This document shows positions 1 through 11,640 of a stretch of DNA of 64,000 bases, in pieces. How positions within the stretch are numbered: the stretch's first letter is position 1; each line of letters begins with the position of its first letter. The translations under genes were made by a program, and so were the position numbers. The notes under the pieces were generated by a model that saw only the letters and a program-made list of their open reading frames with translations, did not search any database and was not told the origin of the DNA. The DNA comes from Ascaphus truei (taxonomy: Eukaryota; Chordata; Amphibia; Anura; Ascaphidae), in NCBI GenBank assembly GCA_036426205.1, contig CM071570.1, positions 145,803,095-145,867,094 of the forward strand, given 5' to 3'.

Positions 1-1365
1 GTGCAATCAGAGCGGGCTCAGGTCTGGGCCAACAGCAGGCCAGACAGGTAAGGAACAAACAGGTAGCAAGACTTGAACAAGATGGATAAATTACATTGAT
101 CTAGCAAAAAGTCAGCTTTAAAGGACCTTGGGGTGTGTTCAAGAGACTGTGTGGGAACAGGTGTGGCAGCTGCTGGCTGGTCAGATAAACTGTAGAGCTC
201 AGAAGTGTACTGAAGCAGTAAAGCCGACAGCAGCTGATTTATCGGAAAGCTAGAGCTGCTACCTTTGAGTACTGTAGTCAAGAGTTTAGATCCTGCCAAA
301 GGTGACTTCAAGGTGCTTTGGGACCTGGTTCTCTCTTGAAAGACTGGGGTTGGTGTTGATCTAATTAGGATGTAGGACTGGAATAGGCCAGATTAGGATG
401 CAGGGCCGGGGCAGGCCAGAGCTTGCGATTGTTTAGCCCCTATTAGTTCTGCTATTGCGTTGCTGGCTCCGGCGGAATCCATGCCAGACAAAATATATAA
501 CTATGATAGTGACCTCAGAGTCAGGCAGCAGATTCCAATGGCTGGAGCCGAAAGGTCTGGGCCAATGAAGAACGTAGAAGGAGAGATGAACTGTGCAACG
601 CAGTAACAAGGTCAGTACAGGCCAAGGCAAGCTGCAGACAGGAACGGGTTACAATCACGCCAAAAGGTAAGGCAGGCTGCAGACAGGAACAGGTCAGGAT
701 ACACAGAAGAGCACCAGCCTGGACAAACCATGTTCATCCAGCCATAAAACAAGTCGGGGTTCAGGCAAGCAAAAGACAGGAACGCTGGAGCGAGCTGGGG
801 TCCAGGACAGGTGACATAAAATAATGCCAAGACCTATATCAGAGCAAGAATAAGCCACAATCCAAACAGACAACGTACAGAAATGCCAGGACCTGGATCA
901 GGGCAGGTGCCGAACAAGAGCGTCAGGAAATAGGAACTGGACAGGGAGTCAGAACTGGTTCACAGTACCCAAAGAGCAGGCAGAAGCAGAGTCAGAACAA
1001 GCCAGGGTCAGCACTGTCTTCATGCAGGACTGTGGCCAGGCTGCAGAGGGGTACAGTCAGAGCAAGTTGAGGTAGGGCATGCTACAAGGTCACGGCAGGC
1101 TGAGAGTCTGCATAGGTCAGGAACAGACAGGTAGCAAGATTGAAACAAGATGGCTGAATTGGGAAGCCAGAAACAGATAGCATTAAAGGAAACTAGGGGT
1201 GTGCCAAACAGTCTGATTGCAAACAGATGCAGAGGCAGCAGGCTGGTCAGGTAAACCTATATAGTTCAGACGTATAGTGAAGCAGCAGAACAGACAAAAG
1301 CTGACTTTTATAGCTAGAGCTGCTGCCTTTGAGTGCTGACATCCAGGGTTCAGATCCCTCAGGGC
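1..1365. repeat. Imperfect direct repeat, LTR-like transposon remnant
   Basis: Two segments, about 1-300 and 1050-1365, are diverged direct copies: both carry 'caggtagcaaga' followed by 'gaacaagatgg', then a block ending 'gctagagctgct'. The roughly 750 bp between them is rich in short degenerate units such as 'gacaggaac' and 'ggtcaggata'. Base composition and unit style resemble the repeat-rich LTR at 54226-55290. There is no open frame of note. Either two old LTRs or tandem units within one LTR would fit; the left end lies outside the window. Confidence 0.4.
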
Positions 1366-2023
1366 TAAACAAGAAGAGAGGCTTTCAACTGCAATACCTG
1401 TAAGATCATCAGAGAGGTATTCACCCAGCAGTGGAGGTATATTTATATGCAAAGTAGATATCTATAACTATAAATGTTCATTTAACTTGGTCTGTTCTTG
1501 ATGCTCCTAGAGCAATTAAGAGAGTAAAAATTCCTCAACAAGCACTAGCTGAGAAAAATTATAAAATAATATACGACTTACGATGAATGTGTACTACTGA
1601 AAACTATACTTTTTTTAGTTTGTGCATTTATTTTTACAATAAGACAGTTTTAGACTTCAATTCCATATTGTGACTGTCAACATCTCATTTTCGGTTTGAT
1701 TTTTCTAGATTTTGTGATAAAGAAACCATCTGCTGTCCGGCTTACTAATTTGGCTGGGAGAAGAATTTCTCTCAAACCAAAGCTCTTTCCAAATTAATAT
1801 TCAAAAACAGTTCAGATAAAGTTCAATTTAAATGAAAACAAAATGTTAATATTGTGCACAGGCAAACGGCTGTAATAGAAGCTAAATGTGATACTGGCTG
1901 GATGTTCACTCTACAAATAAAATGACTAACGCTCCAGTATGGTAGTGATTCTACAGTATATAATTCTACACCAAGCACTATAACAAAGAGGGTGCAAGAG
2001 TCACAACAAGACACCAAAATGAT
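1366..2023. other. AT-rich sequence, nothing recognised
   Basis: Ordinary AT-rich non-coding sequence. I saw no splice-flanked conserved frame, RNA gene or repeat boundary. Confidence 0.5.
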
Positions 2024-2268
2024 GTATGTATGTCTTTATTTATATAGCACCATTCATGTACCTAGCGCTTCCCAGCAGTAATACACATACTAATCATATA
2101 AATAACAAATAATACTATTAACATATAATGGGAAGAAGTGCTTTCAGAAATAAAAGTGACCTTTAGGAAAAGGAGTCCCTTCCCCAAAGAGCTTACAATC
2201 TAATTGTAATGTTCAACTAATATATGAACAATAGTCTATTAAAGACAGTTCTCCCTCCATTAGAGCGG
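2024..2268 (-). mobile_element. 3' tail of a LINE/SINE family (minus orientation)
   Basis: Read on the minus strand, the segment ends in 'ggtgctatataaataaaga' after a block containing 'gaagcgctaggtacatgaa'. The same terminal block recurs at 11585-11640 and 49490-49530 on the plus strand, both times directly downstream of L2-type reverse transcriptase C-terminal coding sequence. This supports a shared L2-group 3' end or a SINE that borrows it. Confidence 0.6.
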
Positions 2269-2539
2269 GTATGAAAGCTTTTTGCAGATGCAGCAGTGTT
2301 AGGACCTACAGATGGGACATACTGTGAAGTGTACAGTGAAAGTGAAATACTTTGGCCAAAGAATTGAACCAAATGGCCCCTTCAAATGAGAAGATATACA
2401 GATACAGTAAGTATAGCTCAACCCTGTTATAGCACGATCCGCTACAACACGGATCCACTTATAATGCGGTCTGAGTTTGGCTCCCGTTTTTAAATAGCTA
2501 AGCTGGATTCTCCCCCCACCCTCCCAAAGCTTTATTGCT

Positions 2540-2810
2540 AATGGACACACACAGAAACACACACACGGAGACACACGCACAATACTCCCCTGCACATCAC
2601 ATACACACACAATACTCCCTTGCACATCCCATCCTCCCTGCACATCACCCCCATCTGCAAATCGTATCTCTCCTTCATGCACATCCCATCCCCCCTTCCT
2701 GAACATCACATCCCCCTTCCCACACATCACATCCTCCCCTGCACATCACATCCCCCCTGCACATCACACACACACACACACAATACTGCCATGCACATCA
2801 CATCCCCCCC
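2540..2810. repeat. C/A-rich minisatellite-like tract
   Basis: Repeats of a unit close to 'ccctgcacatcacat' with interspersed CA runs. Apparent open frames here are low-complexity artefacts. The following 2811-3149 is GC-rich (poly-G and 'gcgcgc' runs) with no gene signal. Confidence 0.7.
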
Positions 2811-3149
2811 CCCGCCGCGCTCTCTGATACGGGACCGGGGGGAAGCGGGGGGGGGGGGGAAGCGCCAGGGAGGGGAGGGAGGTGGGGGAAGGCACAGATA
2901 ATACTTACTGTGTCCTCCATCCTCCATGGGGAAAAGAATGGCTGCTCGTTGGGGGCTGGCTCATATAGAGCCTGGCCGCGCGCCCACAAAGCCTGGAGCG
3001 CGCCAATCAGCAGTCAGGTAGGGGGAGTTTTTTTTTTTTTTCAGCCAGCGCGAGCAGGGAAATTTAGCGCGAGCAGGGAAAATTTAAAAAACACGTGTGC
3101 TGCTTGGGCCAATAGTTACTCACCCGGGGGTTAAATCCACCCGCCCCGG

Positions 3150-3244
3150 NNNNNNNNNNNNNNNNNNNNNNNNNNNNNNNNNNNNNNNNNNNNNNNNNNN
3201 NNNNNNNNNNNNNNNNNNNNNNNNNNNNNNNNNNNNNNNNNNNN
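3150..3244. other. Assembly gap (95 N)
   Basis: A run of N flanked by G/C-rich sequence ('ccgccccgg' on the left, 'cccgggcag' on the right). True length is unknown. It lies between a GC-rich repeat and a poly-C minisatellite, sequence that is difficult to assemble. Confidence 0.99.
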
Positions 3245-3400
3245 CCCGGGCAGCAGCTCCCCCCCCCCACACATTCCTTCAGCTCCCCCCCCCCACCACT
3301 CAGTCCCCCCCCAACACATTCTTCAGCTCCCCCCGCCAACGCACATTCCTTCACAGCTCCCCCCCCAACACATTCCTTCAGCTCCCCCCTAATCCCTCCA
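3245..3400. repeat. Poly-C minisatellite
   Basis: About five copies of a unit of roughly 25-35 bp, 'acacattccttcagct' followed by a run of 6-10 C, of variable length. No coding potential beyond low complexity. Confidence 0.8.
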
Positions 3401-4024
3401 TACCACACACACACTACACACACACACACCACACACACCACACACACAAAATATAATATATGCTCTATACATAAATGATATATATATATATATTATATAT
3501 ATATATATATTATATACATACACATACACAGAGACACACACACACAGAGACACACACACACAGAGACACACACACACAGAGACCACACACACACAGAGAC
3601 CACACACACACAGAGACCACACACACACACACACATGTAGACACACACACAGATGTAGACACACACACACACATGTAGTCACACACAACACCACATGTAG
3701 GCACACACACACCACACATGTAGGCACACACACACACATGTAGGCACACACACACACACACGTCGACAGACACACACACACACACACGTCCACCGACACA
3801 CACATGTAGACACACACACATGTAGACACCACAGACACAGACACACACACACACACATGTAGACAGACACACACACACGTACACACACACACGTACACAC
3901 ACACAACACACACCGACACAACCACACACACACACACACCTATACATACACACACCTATACAGACACACGTATACACACAGACACACGTATACACACACC
4001 CACACGTATACACACACCTACACG

Positions 4025-4069
<45 letters not shown>

Positions 4070-4070
4070 T
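3401..4070. repeat. Long CA-rich satellite with TA core
   Basis: Mostly (CA)n with variant units 'cacacagaga', 'acacatgtaga' and 'cgtatacacaca'; an alternating TA tract sits at 3478-3525. Several long frames on both strands are products of the repeat. Confidence 0.9.
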
Positions 4071-4380
4071 CCCCAGCACCACCACATCAGCACACCGGTA
4101 TCCCATGCCCCCCCAGCACACTGGCATTCTCGGCTCCCCGCCATTCCCAGCCCCCCATCAACACCATCAGCACCCACACATCGGCACCTTTGCACCTCCC
4201 CCATCGGCACACCCACATCCGCACCCCCACATCAGCACCAAACCCTCCCAAATCAGCACCCCGATACAATCACCATCAGTACAGCCACAGCAGCACTACC
4301 ACCGCAAATGGGCCGCGTGGACCACTCCTCACCCAAATGCCACACCCACACCACAAACATCCCGGGCAACGCCGGGGCTC
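4071..4380. repeat. C/A-rich degenerate tandem repeat
   Basis: Degenerate units around 'ccatcagcacc' with little G on this strand. Probably a decayed minisatellite continuous with the CA satellite. Confidence 0.6.
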
Positions 4381-5488
4381 TCAGCTAGTTTGGTATAATT
4401 TTAAAATGGCAGGCAACCCTTTAGGGATATATATACACATAGGGATGCCTGGGGAACACTAGGGTTCCTAGGAACCCTGGTTGAAAAGCACTGCTCTAGG
4501 TTGAAGGAGGATTCCTCCACCAGAGGGAGTGCAGTCGTAGAGTACAAAACATGGTCGTCCCCACAAGAAAAAAATTAGCGAATAAATTAGAAATAAATCT
4601 CTACCAATCCCCATTAATATTATTTATTCATTTATCTATGTTGTATATTTCCAAATAATTATTTAATCTATTTAGGTATATACTAAAATACGAATTGTAA
4701 CCTTTTTATTATCTCTTTGTCTATGCATTGTATACCTCAGCGCATCCCGTCTTTTATGTACCCTAATAAAAACTGCCAATAAACAGTAAAAAATAAAAGG
4801 TGTAATACTTCTTGAATACCATGCGAAGACTTGGTATGTAGAACACGCACTAAACACAATGATGTTGTAATGCTAAGGGGTGGTGTTAGTGGCTGTTGCT
4901 GGTGGCACACATATGCAAATGATAGCTATACAAAAACTGCAACAAGCGCCACTTTTGGGCACGCATCAAAATTGTGTGAACTTTTGGTTGGCGTAAAAGA
5001 CAAATGCAAGTACAGTAGACATAAACCATTCTTAATGCTTTAATGTGTATGAACACGACGCACACAATACAAAGAATCGGAAAACACGTGCCACATGCAA
5101 GGACAAATAACAAAACGCCAACATATGCCGCTAATGATTTCAGGTGAGAATTGTTATTTTTTTTTTTAAACGCAATGCTGTCATCTGCATAATTTCACTC
5201 ATATGTAGTAACTCAATCCCATACACTGTGTAAATGTGTGTGTTTGTATATGAACATATTTTTACGTAGACTATAAAGTGATAGGTAGTCCACTACTATT
5301 GTCAATAAGGTTTATAATGAGGTTACTGGGTGCTTCAGAATCAACATGCAGCTGTCAATTGGCATGAAAACAATGAAGAATATTCAGGCACTCCAACAAT
5401 AGTTGATATGGATGTTTGCACTGATACGCAACTAAATAAACCGCACATATCCTTATCAACTATTTTTGGAGTGCCAGGATATTTTTCA

Positions 5489-5490
<2 letters not shown>
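4381..5490. other. Non-coding sequence, no gene seen
   Basis: AT-rich DNA with a short hairpin-like stretch near 4460 ('ctagggttcctaggaaccct') and otherwise nothing recognisable. Confidence 0.5.

Positions 5491-5528
<38 letters not shown>
5491..5528. repeat. (CA)n microsatellite
   Basis: Uninterrupted CA dinucleotide run, about 19 units. Confidence 0.95.
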
Positions 5529-5531
<3 letters not shown>

Positions 5532-5959
5532 ATTCACTTATTCAAATAATAAAAAAATAAAGAGAAAAAAATTAAATTAAAAACAACATTCTCTACAAAC
5601 TCTCAGTACAAATACTACCACTGCACTTTGACCAAATTTGCCCCATAAACAGCACGGACCTCACCAAACACCACTCGTATAATCTTATACGTACAGGTGA
5701 TTGAACTGCAGAATGTCAGAAAAAGGGCATTACAAACTGAGTAATGTTGTGACAGAGACCGATAGAATAGCCAGCAAAAGATTCTGCCGAGCAGCTGAAA
5801 CCATGCGGAGACAGATGATCAATCTGCACAAGTTTCCTCTCAATAAACATTTTGCTAAAGCTACGAGCAGAAAAAGAAGTAGGTTAGAATTTTTTTTATA
5901 TCAGATGTACCATAAAAGTGCATGGTGGCGATGTACTGCTGCGGCCAACTTCAATCTCA

Positions 5960-6330
5960 CAAATGCCCGTAATGTTCCGGGGCTTTTTTTGGCTGGCGCC
6001 GAACTTGGCCGCGCTCAGCCGCATCTTCCCCTCCCCTCGCGACTCCCTGGCTGCTTGGCTGCTCCGCCTCTGCTCGCCAGCTTCGCGCGTCTTCCCCTCC
6101 CCTCGCGACCCCCTGGCTGCCTCTGCTCCCCCTCTTCCCGCATCTCCCCTCCATTTCCCTGTCCCATGTCCCCTTACCCGGGGATGCCGGCAGACGTGTG
6201 ACCGGCGCCACAGTGACGCGCGGCACGCATCACCAGCCGCGTGTCACCAGCCGCGTCTGCCCGGAGTCTGCCCGCACATTGCGGTGGCGGCCGCTGAAGA
6301 CTCACCTCGGCCGCCACTGTACTTACTGCC
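5960..6330. repeat. CpG-rich repeat patch
   Basis: GC- and CpG-rich block inside AT-rich DNA. It has two near-identical units centred on 'cttcccctcccctcgcga' (about 6028 and 6092) and repeated 'cgccgcgtgtcaccag'-like text near 6235. The long frames crossing it have no conserved content. It is more likely a transposon-derived repeat than a gene promoter, because no exon or transcript signal adjoins it. Confidence 0.55.
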
Positions 6331-7924
6331 CACGGATGAGTTTATCTTTATACACATACAGTATATTGTATACATCCACGCACATATTATAAGAAGCTCT
6401 CCAAATTGTTCACATTTGCAGCCAAATTTTTTGTTTTTTAAATTGAATTTATGCAACATAAATTAGATCACAGTGATGATTGAACTTAATAGACCAACAT
6501 TTTTCATTTAGTTCAGTGTACCAAGACAAAAAAATGTACATTCTCTAGTCTATAGTATTAGTAGATTTGTAACTCCAGTCATATTTAGCTAATTTAAAAC
6601 ATCTTTATGAAGATACGCTGTAAACATGTCTGTAAGGTCATTTTAGGCACTCTAATAGCTTGTTATTTTAAGGAGAATACATTATAAGACTCAACACATT
6701 AACATGCAAATATATTCAGCCTGAATTGATTTGACACTCAGGATATTATTCCTATCTTATAGTGCGCCGACACTTTTCTAATTACAGTACACAACTTCTA
6801 AATCTGGTACTGGTTATACCTATCATTTTGTTTTTTACTCACTGACCTACTTTTTCACATAACATTTCTGCTATGTTGGTAGGCCACGAAAAGATAGTTT
6901 TGTCCTTAGAACATGATAAACTTCAGTGCTATTTTAAAGGAGCAGCCCAAGCACGTTTATATTAAAAAATGAAATTTAAAAAAGTACTTTTTATTTATTT
7001 TTTACTGTGGATTGAAGCAGGGTTTCTCCGGGAACCTCTGCATTCGGAGATACCTCCATAGAAGGTGCTGATAGCTGCTCAGGCTGAGCTAGCTGGGCTT
7101 CAAGCTGGCCAATAGGAAGCAAAACCAAATGACATCATAGCTTCCTATTGGCCCGCAGGAGCTTTGACCAGAAGCCCTTACCTGATTCCTGGTAGCCGAG
7201 CAGCTACCAACACCTATTACAGAGCCAAGTATCATTGGAAGCAGGGAGTCCCTGAACCTGAAATTAATGGCTTTCTGCTCCAGAGACGCTCTGCTTCCAT
7301 CCTGGAGGGAAAGAGTGTTTGGATTGTCGTTTTAACTGGATCCACTCCTACTTCGAAAGAAGCAATCCCAACAACTCCATTTTGGTTTTCTATTCTTTTA
7401 TTTATCAGAATGAGAACTAGGGATCTCGTGGAGCTTTACGGTGATGTTTTAGCTCCAGTTTCCGAGATATTTAGCATTTTATGTGCCGATGTTTCTGGTT
7501 CTTTATTCCAAAAATCAATATGGCTTCCATCCAAGCTTCACTTCTACAGGCCTACCGGACAATGTCATGCTTCTTTGATGGATAAGGGAAAGGAGATGGG
7601 TGCTCCAAAGTCAGTGGGAATTCCAAAACATCCAATATAAATCTTCTTTTATAATAATCAGGACTGGTAAACGGACTCAGACATGGAGTGGGTTAACTGT
7701 GATATGTGAGTGAAATAAACACATAAGTCTCCAGAAGGGGACCAACCTTCGCACCTACAAAGTACTCAAGTGGCCCCTCATTGGAGACAAACAGTGCTAA
7801 ATATACTCAACTATGATAATCACATATTATAAATAAAGAACTCTTACCCACTCCATCTGAAGAGCCGAATCCGTTATGGTCCTCTCCAGAGGCGTGCAAA
7901 TCCAAATGTAACAGTCCAGTGAGA
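6331..7924. other. Unclassified sequence with repeat-like middle
   Basis: 6331-6930 is AT-rich with nothing recognised. From 6935 ('aaaggagcagcccaagcacg') to about 7640 the composition changes, suggesting one or more old transposons. It contains a 158-codon plus-strand frame at 7164-7640 with no recognisable domain, probably chance or transposon-derived. Confidence 0.4.
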
Positions 7925-8033
7925 AGAAAAGCAAAAAAATGCACTGCCAGGGAGCTAGGTGGTGTTAAAATAAAAGTCTATTTATTCAGTGTATCTTCAC
8001 AAACAACATACCCCCCAAGGGGTGAAAACGGTA

Positions 8034-8075
8034 CCTCCTACGCGTTTCGGACCATGGGGGTCCTTTATCAAGGAG
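8034..8075 (-). ncRNA. Hammerhead-ribozyme-like motif, variant core (left arm)
   Basis: Minus strand reads stem I CTCC, TTGATAA, one A, stem II GGACC-CCCAT-GGTCC, GAAA, CGCG, TA, then GGAG closing stem I. The order and spacing are those of a hammerhead, but the conserved CUGANGA is UUGANAA. Positions 3 and 8, which pair C-G in active ribozymes, are U and A here, so a Watson-Crick pair is kept. Stem III is only the self-complementary ACGCGT, which would need a second molecule to pair. Whether it cleaves is unknown. Confidence 0.45.
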
Positions 8076-8945
8076 TATGGGGGATAACAGTAAGGGGACT
8101 CCTTTATATACCCACTTAATAAGCAATCTCCTTTAAATTTGGCGCCAAAACCGGGTGCGCGCCGCCGTGACGTCACGAGTGCGCGCCACTTGTGCTGTGT
8201 CTCGGAGTGAACCGATCCCCCAGCAGCAGGCCACGTTTCCCCCCCCCCCCCCCCCCCGACGTCAGTCCGGCACGTCCACCATGGTGACGACCGCAGGGAG
8301 GAAAGAGGGAGGTCTCCACTCCCAGGGGAGGAGTCGTGCGGGCAGGCAGGGTGGCGTCACAGGCACACAGAGCTCCCGTGAATCGCTGATCCCTCCTCTG
8401 TCCACATAACGAAACCACCCCTACCGAGGGACATCCACCTCTATAATCTCCCTCACTCTCTCAGATTATCAACAAAACCAGGAAAAGATAGGTGTACATA
8501 TCAAAGCACAAGATATACATTTTTATTTTTTTTGACTGACTGTTGCATAATTCAGCTGACTGTTGCATTAAAAATATATATCTTGTGCTTTGATATGTAC
8601 ACCTATCTTTTCCTGGTTTTGTTGATAATCTGAGAGAGTGAGGGAGATTATAGAGGTGGATGTCCCTCGGTAGGGGTGGTTTCGTTATGTGGACAGAGGA
8701 GGGATCAGCGATTCACGGGAGCTCTGTGTGCCTGTGACGCGACCCTGCCTGCCCTCACGACTCCTCCCCTAGGAGTGGAGACCTCCCTCTTTCCTCCCTG
8801 CGGTCGTCACCATGGTGGGCGTGCCAGTCTGACGTCGGGGGGGGGGGGGGGGGGGGCGGCGGCGCGCACCCGGTTTTGGCGCCAAATTTAAAGGAGATGG
8901 CTTATTAAGTGGTGATATAGAGTCAACCTCCTGTTATCCCCCATA

Positions 8946-8986
8946 CTCCTTGATAAAGGACCCCCTTGGTCCGAAACGTGTAGGAG
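8946..8986 (+). ncRNA. Hammerhead-ribozyme-like motif, variant core (right arm)
   Basis: Inverted partner of the motif at 8034-8075: CTCC, TTGATAA, A, GGACC-CCCTT-GGTCC, GAAA, CGTG, TA, GGAG. Stem II and stem I are intact. The stem III palindrome has one C-to-T change relative to the other arm (CGTG for CGCG), so this copy has diverged at that point. Confidence 0.4.
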
Positions 8987-9098
8987 GTACCGTTTTCACC
9001 CCTTGGGGGGTATGTTGTTTGTGAAGATACACTGAATAAATAGACTTTTATTTTAACACCACCTAGCTCCCTGGCAGTGCATTTTTTTTCTTTTCTTT

Positions 9099-10401
9099 TC
9101 TTTGATGGATACATACGGTTACGTTTCGAATCAAGGTGTAATGTACATGTTGCGCCGTATTTTTAAAACGTTCCAGGGAAAGATGCCAATTTACTTTAGC
9201 AAATTATTTATCACAGCACTTCTCATCAAATATCATCTCCCCATCACTGTGCCCAGGTTTCAAGAAGTACGGGATTCTGTCAGTCTATTGCCCTTACAGA
9301 AAAATAATGCGCTCTGCAATGTTTCTCTTTAAACATGTTTGTGATTATTCATACATTTTTGTCTTATTTCAAACACAGAGCATACATGAAAACAAGATTA
9401 TACATCTCAATGTAACCTTCAGGGCAAAATATTTTTCAAATAAATATATCAATATTTTGTCAACGAAGTTGAAAATGTTTCATGTAAACTACGTACAAAA
9501 GCATTAAATATAAATCTCACGATACAATTACACACTTCACTGAATTTCAACAGGAACAGCGAGTTGAATAATGAAGGTGATGCTAATATACAGTGGTTGA
9601 AATTGTTGAGAACATGCTTCGGAGGTAAGACTCATAACTACACACATAGATCTATGTTACAGATTAAGGAAAACTATCATTTATGTAGTTAAGTTGCATA
9701 AAATGGAATCGTCAGCTAATTGTATAATGCATATGCAGAGTATAGCACATGCTACATATTTGCTGAAGAATGTAAGTAAAACCCATTAGGTTTAGTTACA
9801 CTTAAATGCCTCAGAAGATAAGTTATTTTTTCATTTAATCTGTTAGTGTGGAAACAGCTAAATTAAAATGTTAGTATTTTAAACTTCCTTTTTGCTATTG
9901 GCCACCCACCTCCCTTTGCTGCCCTTTGCCCTGGCTAAAATAGTTCCCTGTGATGTCACAGGGACACCCCCTGATGTTGGAGCCCCATCTACAAGTGCTT
10001 CCACATTACCCTTTTATGGGGGCTTGCGGTATAATGTGTGTTAGTGCCGATCGGGCACTAATTAATGGAAACTGCTATTGACTTAATAGGAGTTTCCGTG
10101 CGTTGGTGCCTAATTGGCACCAAAACACTTTAGAGCGTAACCCCCTAAGTTTTGACAGAGTGGAGAATGCCAAACTAGGAAAATAATGACTGTAGTTATT
10201 CAGAATATTGGCAAATAAACAAAGGCTACATTTCCTAGGGATACAACATTGGGAGAGAACGGCTCTTTTAGTTGGAGAAAATAAAGCTTAAGACGGTATG
10301 ACTGAAATACAGTTGATACTTCAGCAAAGAGACAGACCAAGAGTAAAATCAGTACCGGCTCACAGGAAGCCAATGGTTCTCTCAATAATATTGTGGGCAG
10401 A
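9099..10401. other. AT-rich non-coding sequence
   Basis: No exon, RNA or clear repeat boundary seen. A GC-richer stretch near 9900-10140 ('ccctgtgatgtcacaggg') forms a short palindrome and may be an old MITE fragment. Confidence 0.45.
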
Positions 10402-10859
10402 TTAAAGCTGCAGTTCAGTCTTTTTTTTAAATTATTATTATTTATTTATTTTTTAGTAAATAGTTTCATGTGGGCAATCTCTAATTACCTAAAGAACTGT
10501 ATAGCTGCCAGTCAATTCGTTCTCCATGTATTGATCGGCGAAATTTGGCAAAATCTTTAGAGAAGGGATATGTTTTTCCTCTGCTTCTGTCACTCAGTGG
10601 AAGCTCATGAATATTCATGAGCACTCCTGCACTGACATGTTCTAGAGGGAGGGCAGGGGTGTGGGTGTGCCAGGGCTTGTGACAGGACATGAAGGGGCAG
10701 TGCCTTAGTAAATGGTTGTTAAAATAGAATACAAGAAAATTGGTCTTTCAAAGTTGTTTTTTTAAAAACAGAAAATGCTAAAAGTATTTTTTCTTACTAC
10801 AGAATTGATTTTTTTTTAAAAAACACACATGCAGGATATTGACTGAACTGCAGCTTTAA
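10402..10859. mobile_element. TTAA-flanked MITE, about 450 bp
   Basis: The element at 10406-10855 has perfect terminal inverted repeats (AGCTGCAGTTCAGTC at the left and its complement at the right) and is flanked on both sides by TTAA (10402-10405 and 10856-10859). TTAA target duplication is typical of piggyBac-type elements and of a few other superfamilies. No transposase is encoded. Perfect TIRs indicate modest age. Confidence 0.85.
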
Positions 10860-10984
10860 TAACATTACAAAGTAAAGTGAATTGTAGGTTACAGTATATA
10901 ATGAGGATGATCCTGAAATTACCTATCCTTACAGTTCTGTTCCTAGTTCTTAATCCAACTCAAGGCAAAACACCTGCCTAGGTG

Positions 10985-11640
10985 TCACATGACTCCTCCG
11001 TCACATTTTCCTCTCATATTCACAATGTAGCTAAAACCTGTTGTTTTTTCTCTGTAAGGCTGTGGCCAGGGTGATGCTGAGCGTGCACGTGAGCGCACGG
11101 CGCTTAACTGCTTGCAAAAACAAGTAAAGTTGTTTCTGCCACTCGCTCAATGAGGGCGAACCAGCTCCGTGACGTCACGGCCGCACCCCTCCACCCCAAG
11201 CACGCAACTGGCAGGCCACAAATCCCCCACACAAAATGAGCGCCATCATGCTCTCATTCACCCTGGCCGTAGTCTAACATTGCAAAGATACGTCCTTTCT
11301 TCCACTGTCGCTCTACTGCTAAAATTCCAACGCAGGCCCGCATTCTTTCCCGTCTTGACTATTGTAACCTACTGTCTGGCCTTCCTGCCCCCCATCCGAT
11401 CTATCCTAAATGCTGCTGCTATAATCACTTTTCTCTCTGGCGAACCAGCTCTGTGACGTCACTCCCATAACATGCCTCCCCGTCGCATCTACCCTGGCCA
11501 CAAATCGCTGCGGCTAAAATGTGGGTGACATCACGCGCACACGGACGCACGGTCACCATGGACCTAGCCTTTCTGTTGTGAAGAGCTATGTACATAGATG
11601 GCGCTATATAAATAAAGATATACACTATCTTAAGAAATTA
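10985..11640 (+). pseudogene. L2-type LINE 3' fragment, interrupted by a MITE
   Basis: Two pieces of a decayed reverse transcriptase C-terminal region flank the MITE at 11058-11274. The right piece translates as NIAKIRPFFHCRSTAKI, then RLDYCNLLSGLP, which is typical of the L2 clade after the RT fingers and palm. The coding part decays near 11440; the tail ends 'ggcgctatataaataaaga' near 11620, as in the other L2-type tails of this window. It is truncated at the 5' side and non-functional. A second short stretch ('gcgaaccagct' with 'gtgacgtcac') repeats MITE interior sequence at about 11438. Confidence 0.7.
11058..11274. mobile_element. MITE with TAA target duplication (Harbinger-like)
   Basis: 217-bp element with imperfect TIRs (GGCTGTGGCCAGGGTGA / GACTACGGCCAGGGTGA), flanked by TAA at 11055-11057 and 11275-11277. 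A three-base TWA duplication is the PIF/Harbinger signature. Removing the element and one TAA rejoins the L2 coding text on both sides, which supports the boundaries. No transposase. Confidence 0.8.

Larger units (their letters stand above)
7925..9098. repeat. 1.17-kb foldback element (large inverted repeat)
   Basis: Arms at about 7925-8529 and 8569-9098 are inverted copies. Both contain 'gcactgccagggagctagg', 'ggcgccaaa' with the following run, 'ggtgtacatatcaaagcac', and a poly-C/poly-G tract (8240-8257 against 8837-8855). The spacer of about 40 bp holds two copies of 'gactgttgcat'. Each arm carries an outward-facing hammerhead-like motif. No transposase frame is present. It could be two head-to-head copies of one short element or a single foldback transposon. 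Confidence 0.85.

Noticed and set aside
3389..4127. Long Cys/Val-rich minus-strand frames (up to 205 codons)
   Set aside because: They translate a CA-rich satellite; low complexity with no start context or conserved residues.
5701..6466. Two overlapping plus-strand frames of 166 and 182 codons
   Set aside because: They run through a CpG-rich repeat patch and change from AT-rich to GC-rich composition; no domain is recognisable.
7164..7640. 158-codon plus-strand frame
   Set aside because: No motif recognised; surrounding sequence looks like transposon DNA and the first Met lies within a repeat block.
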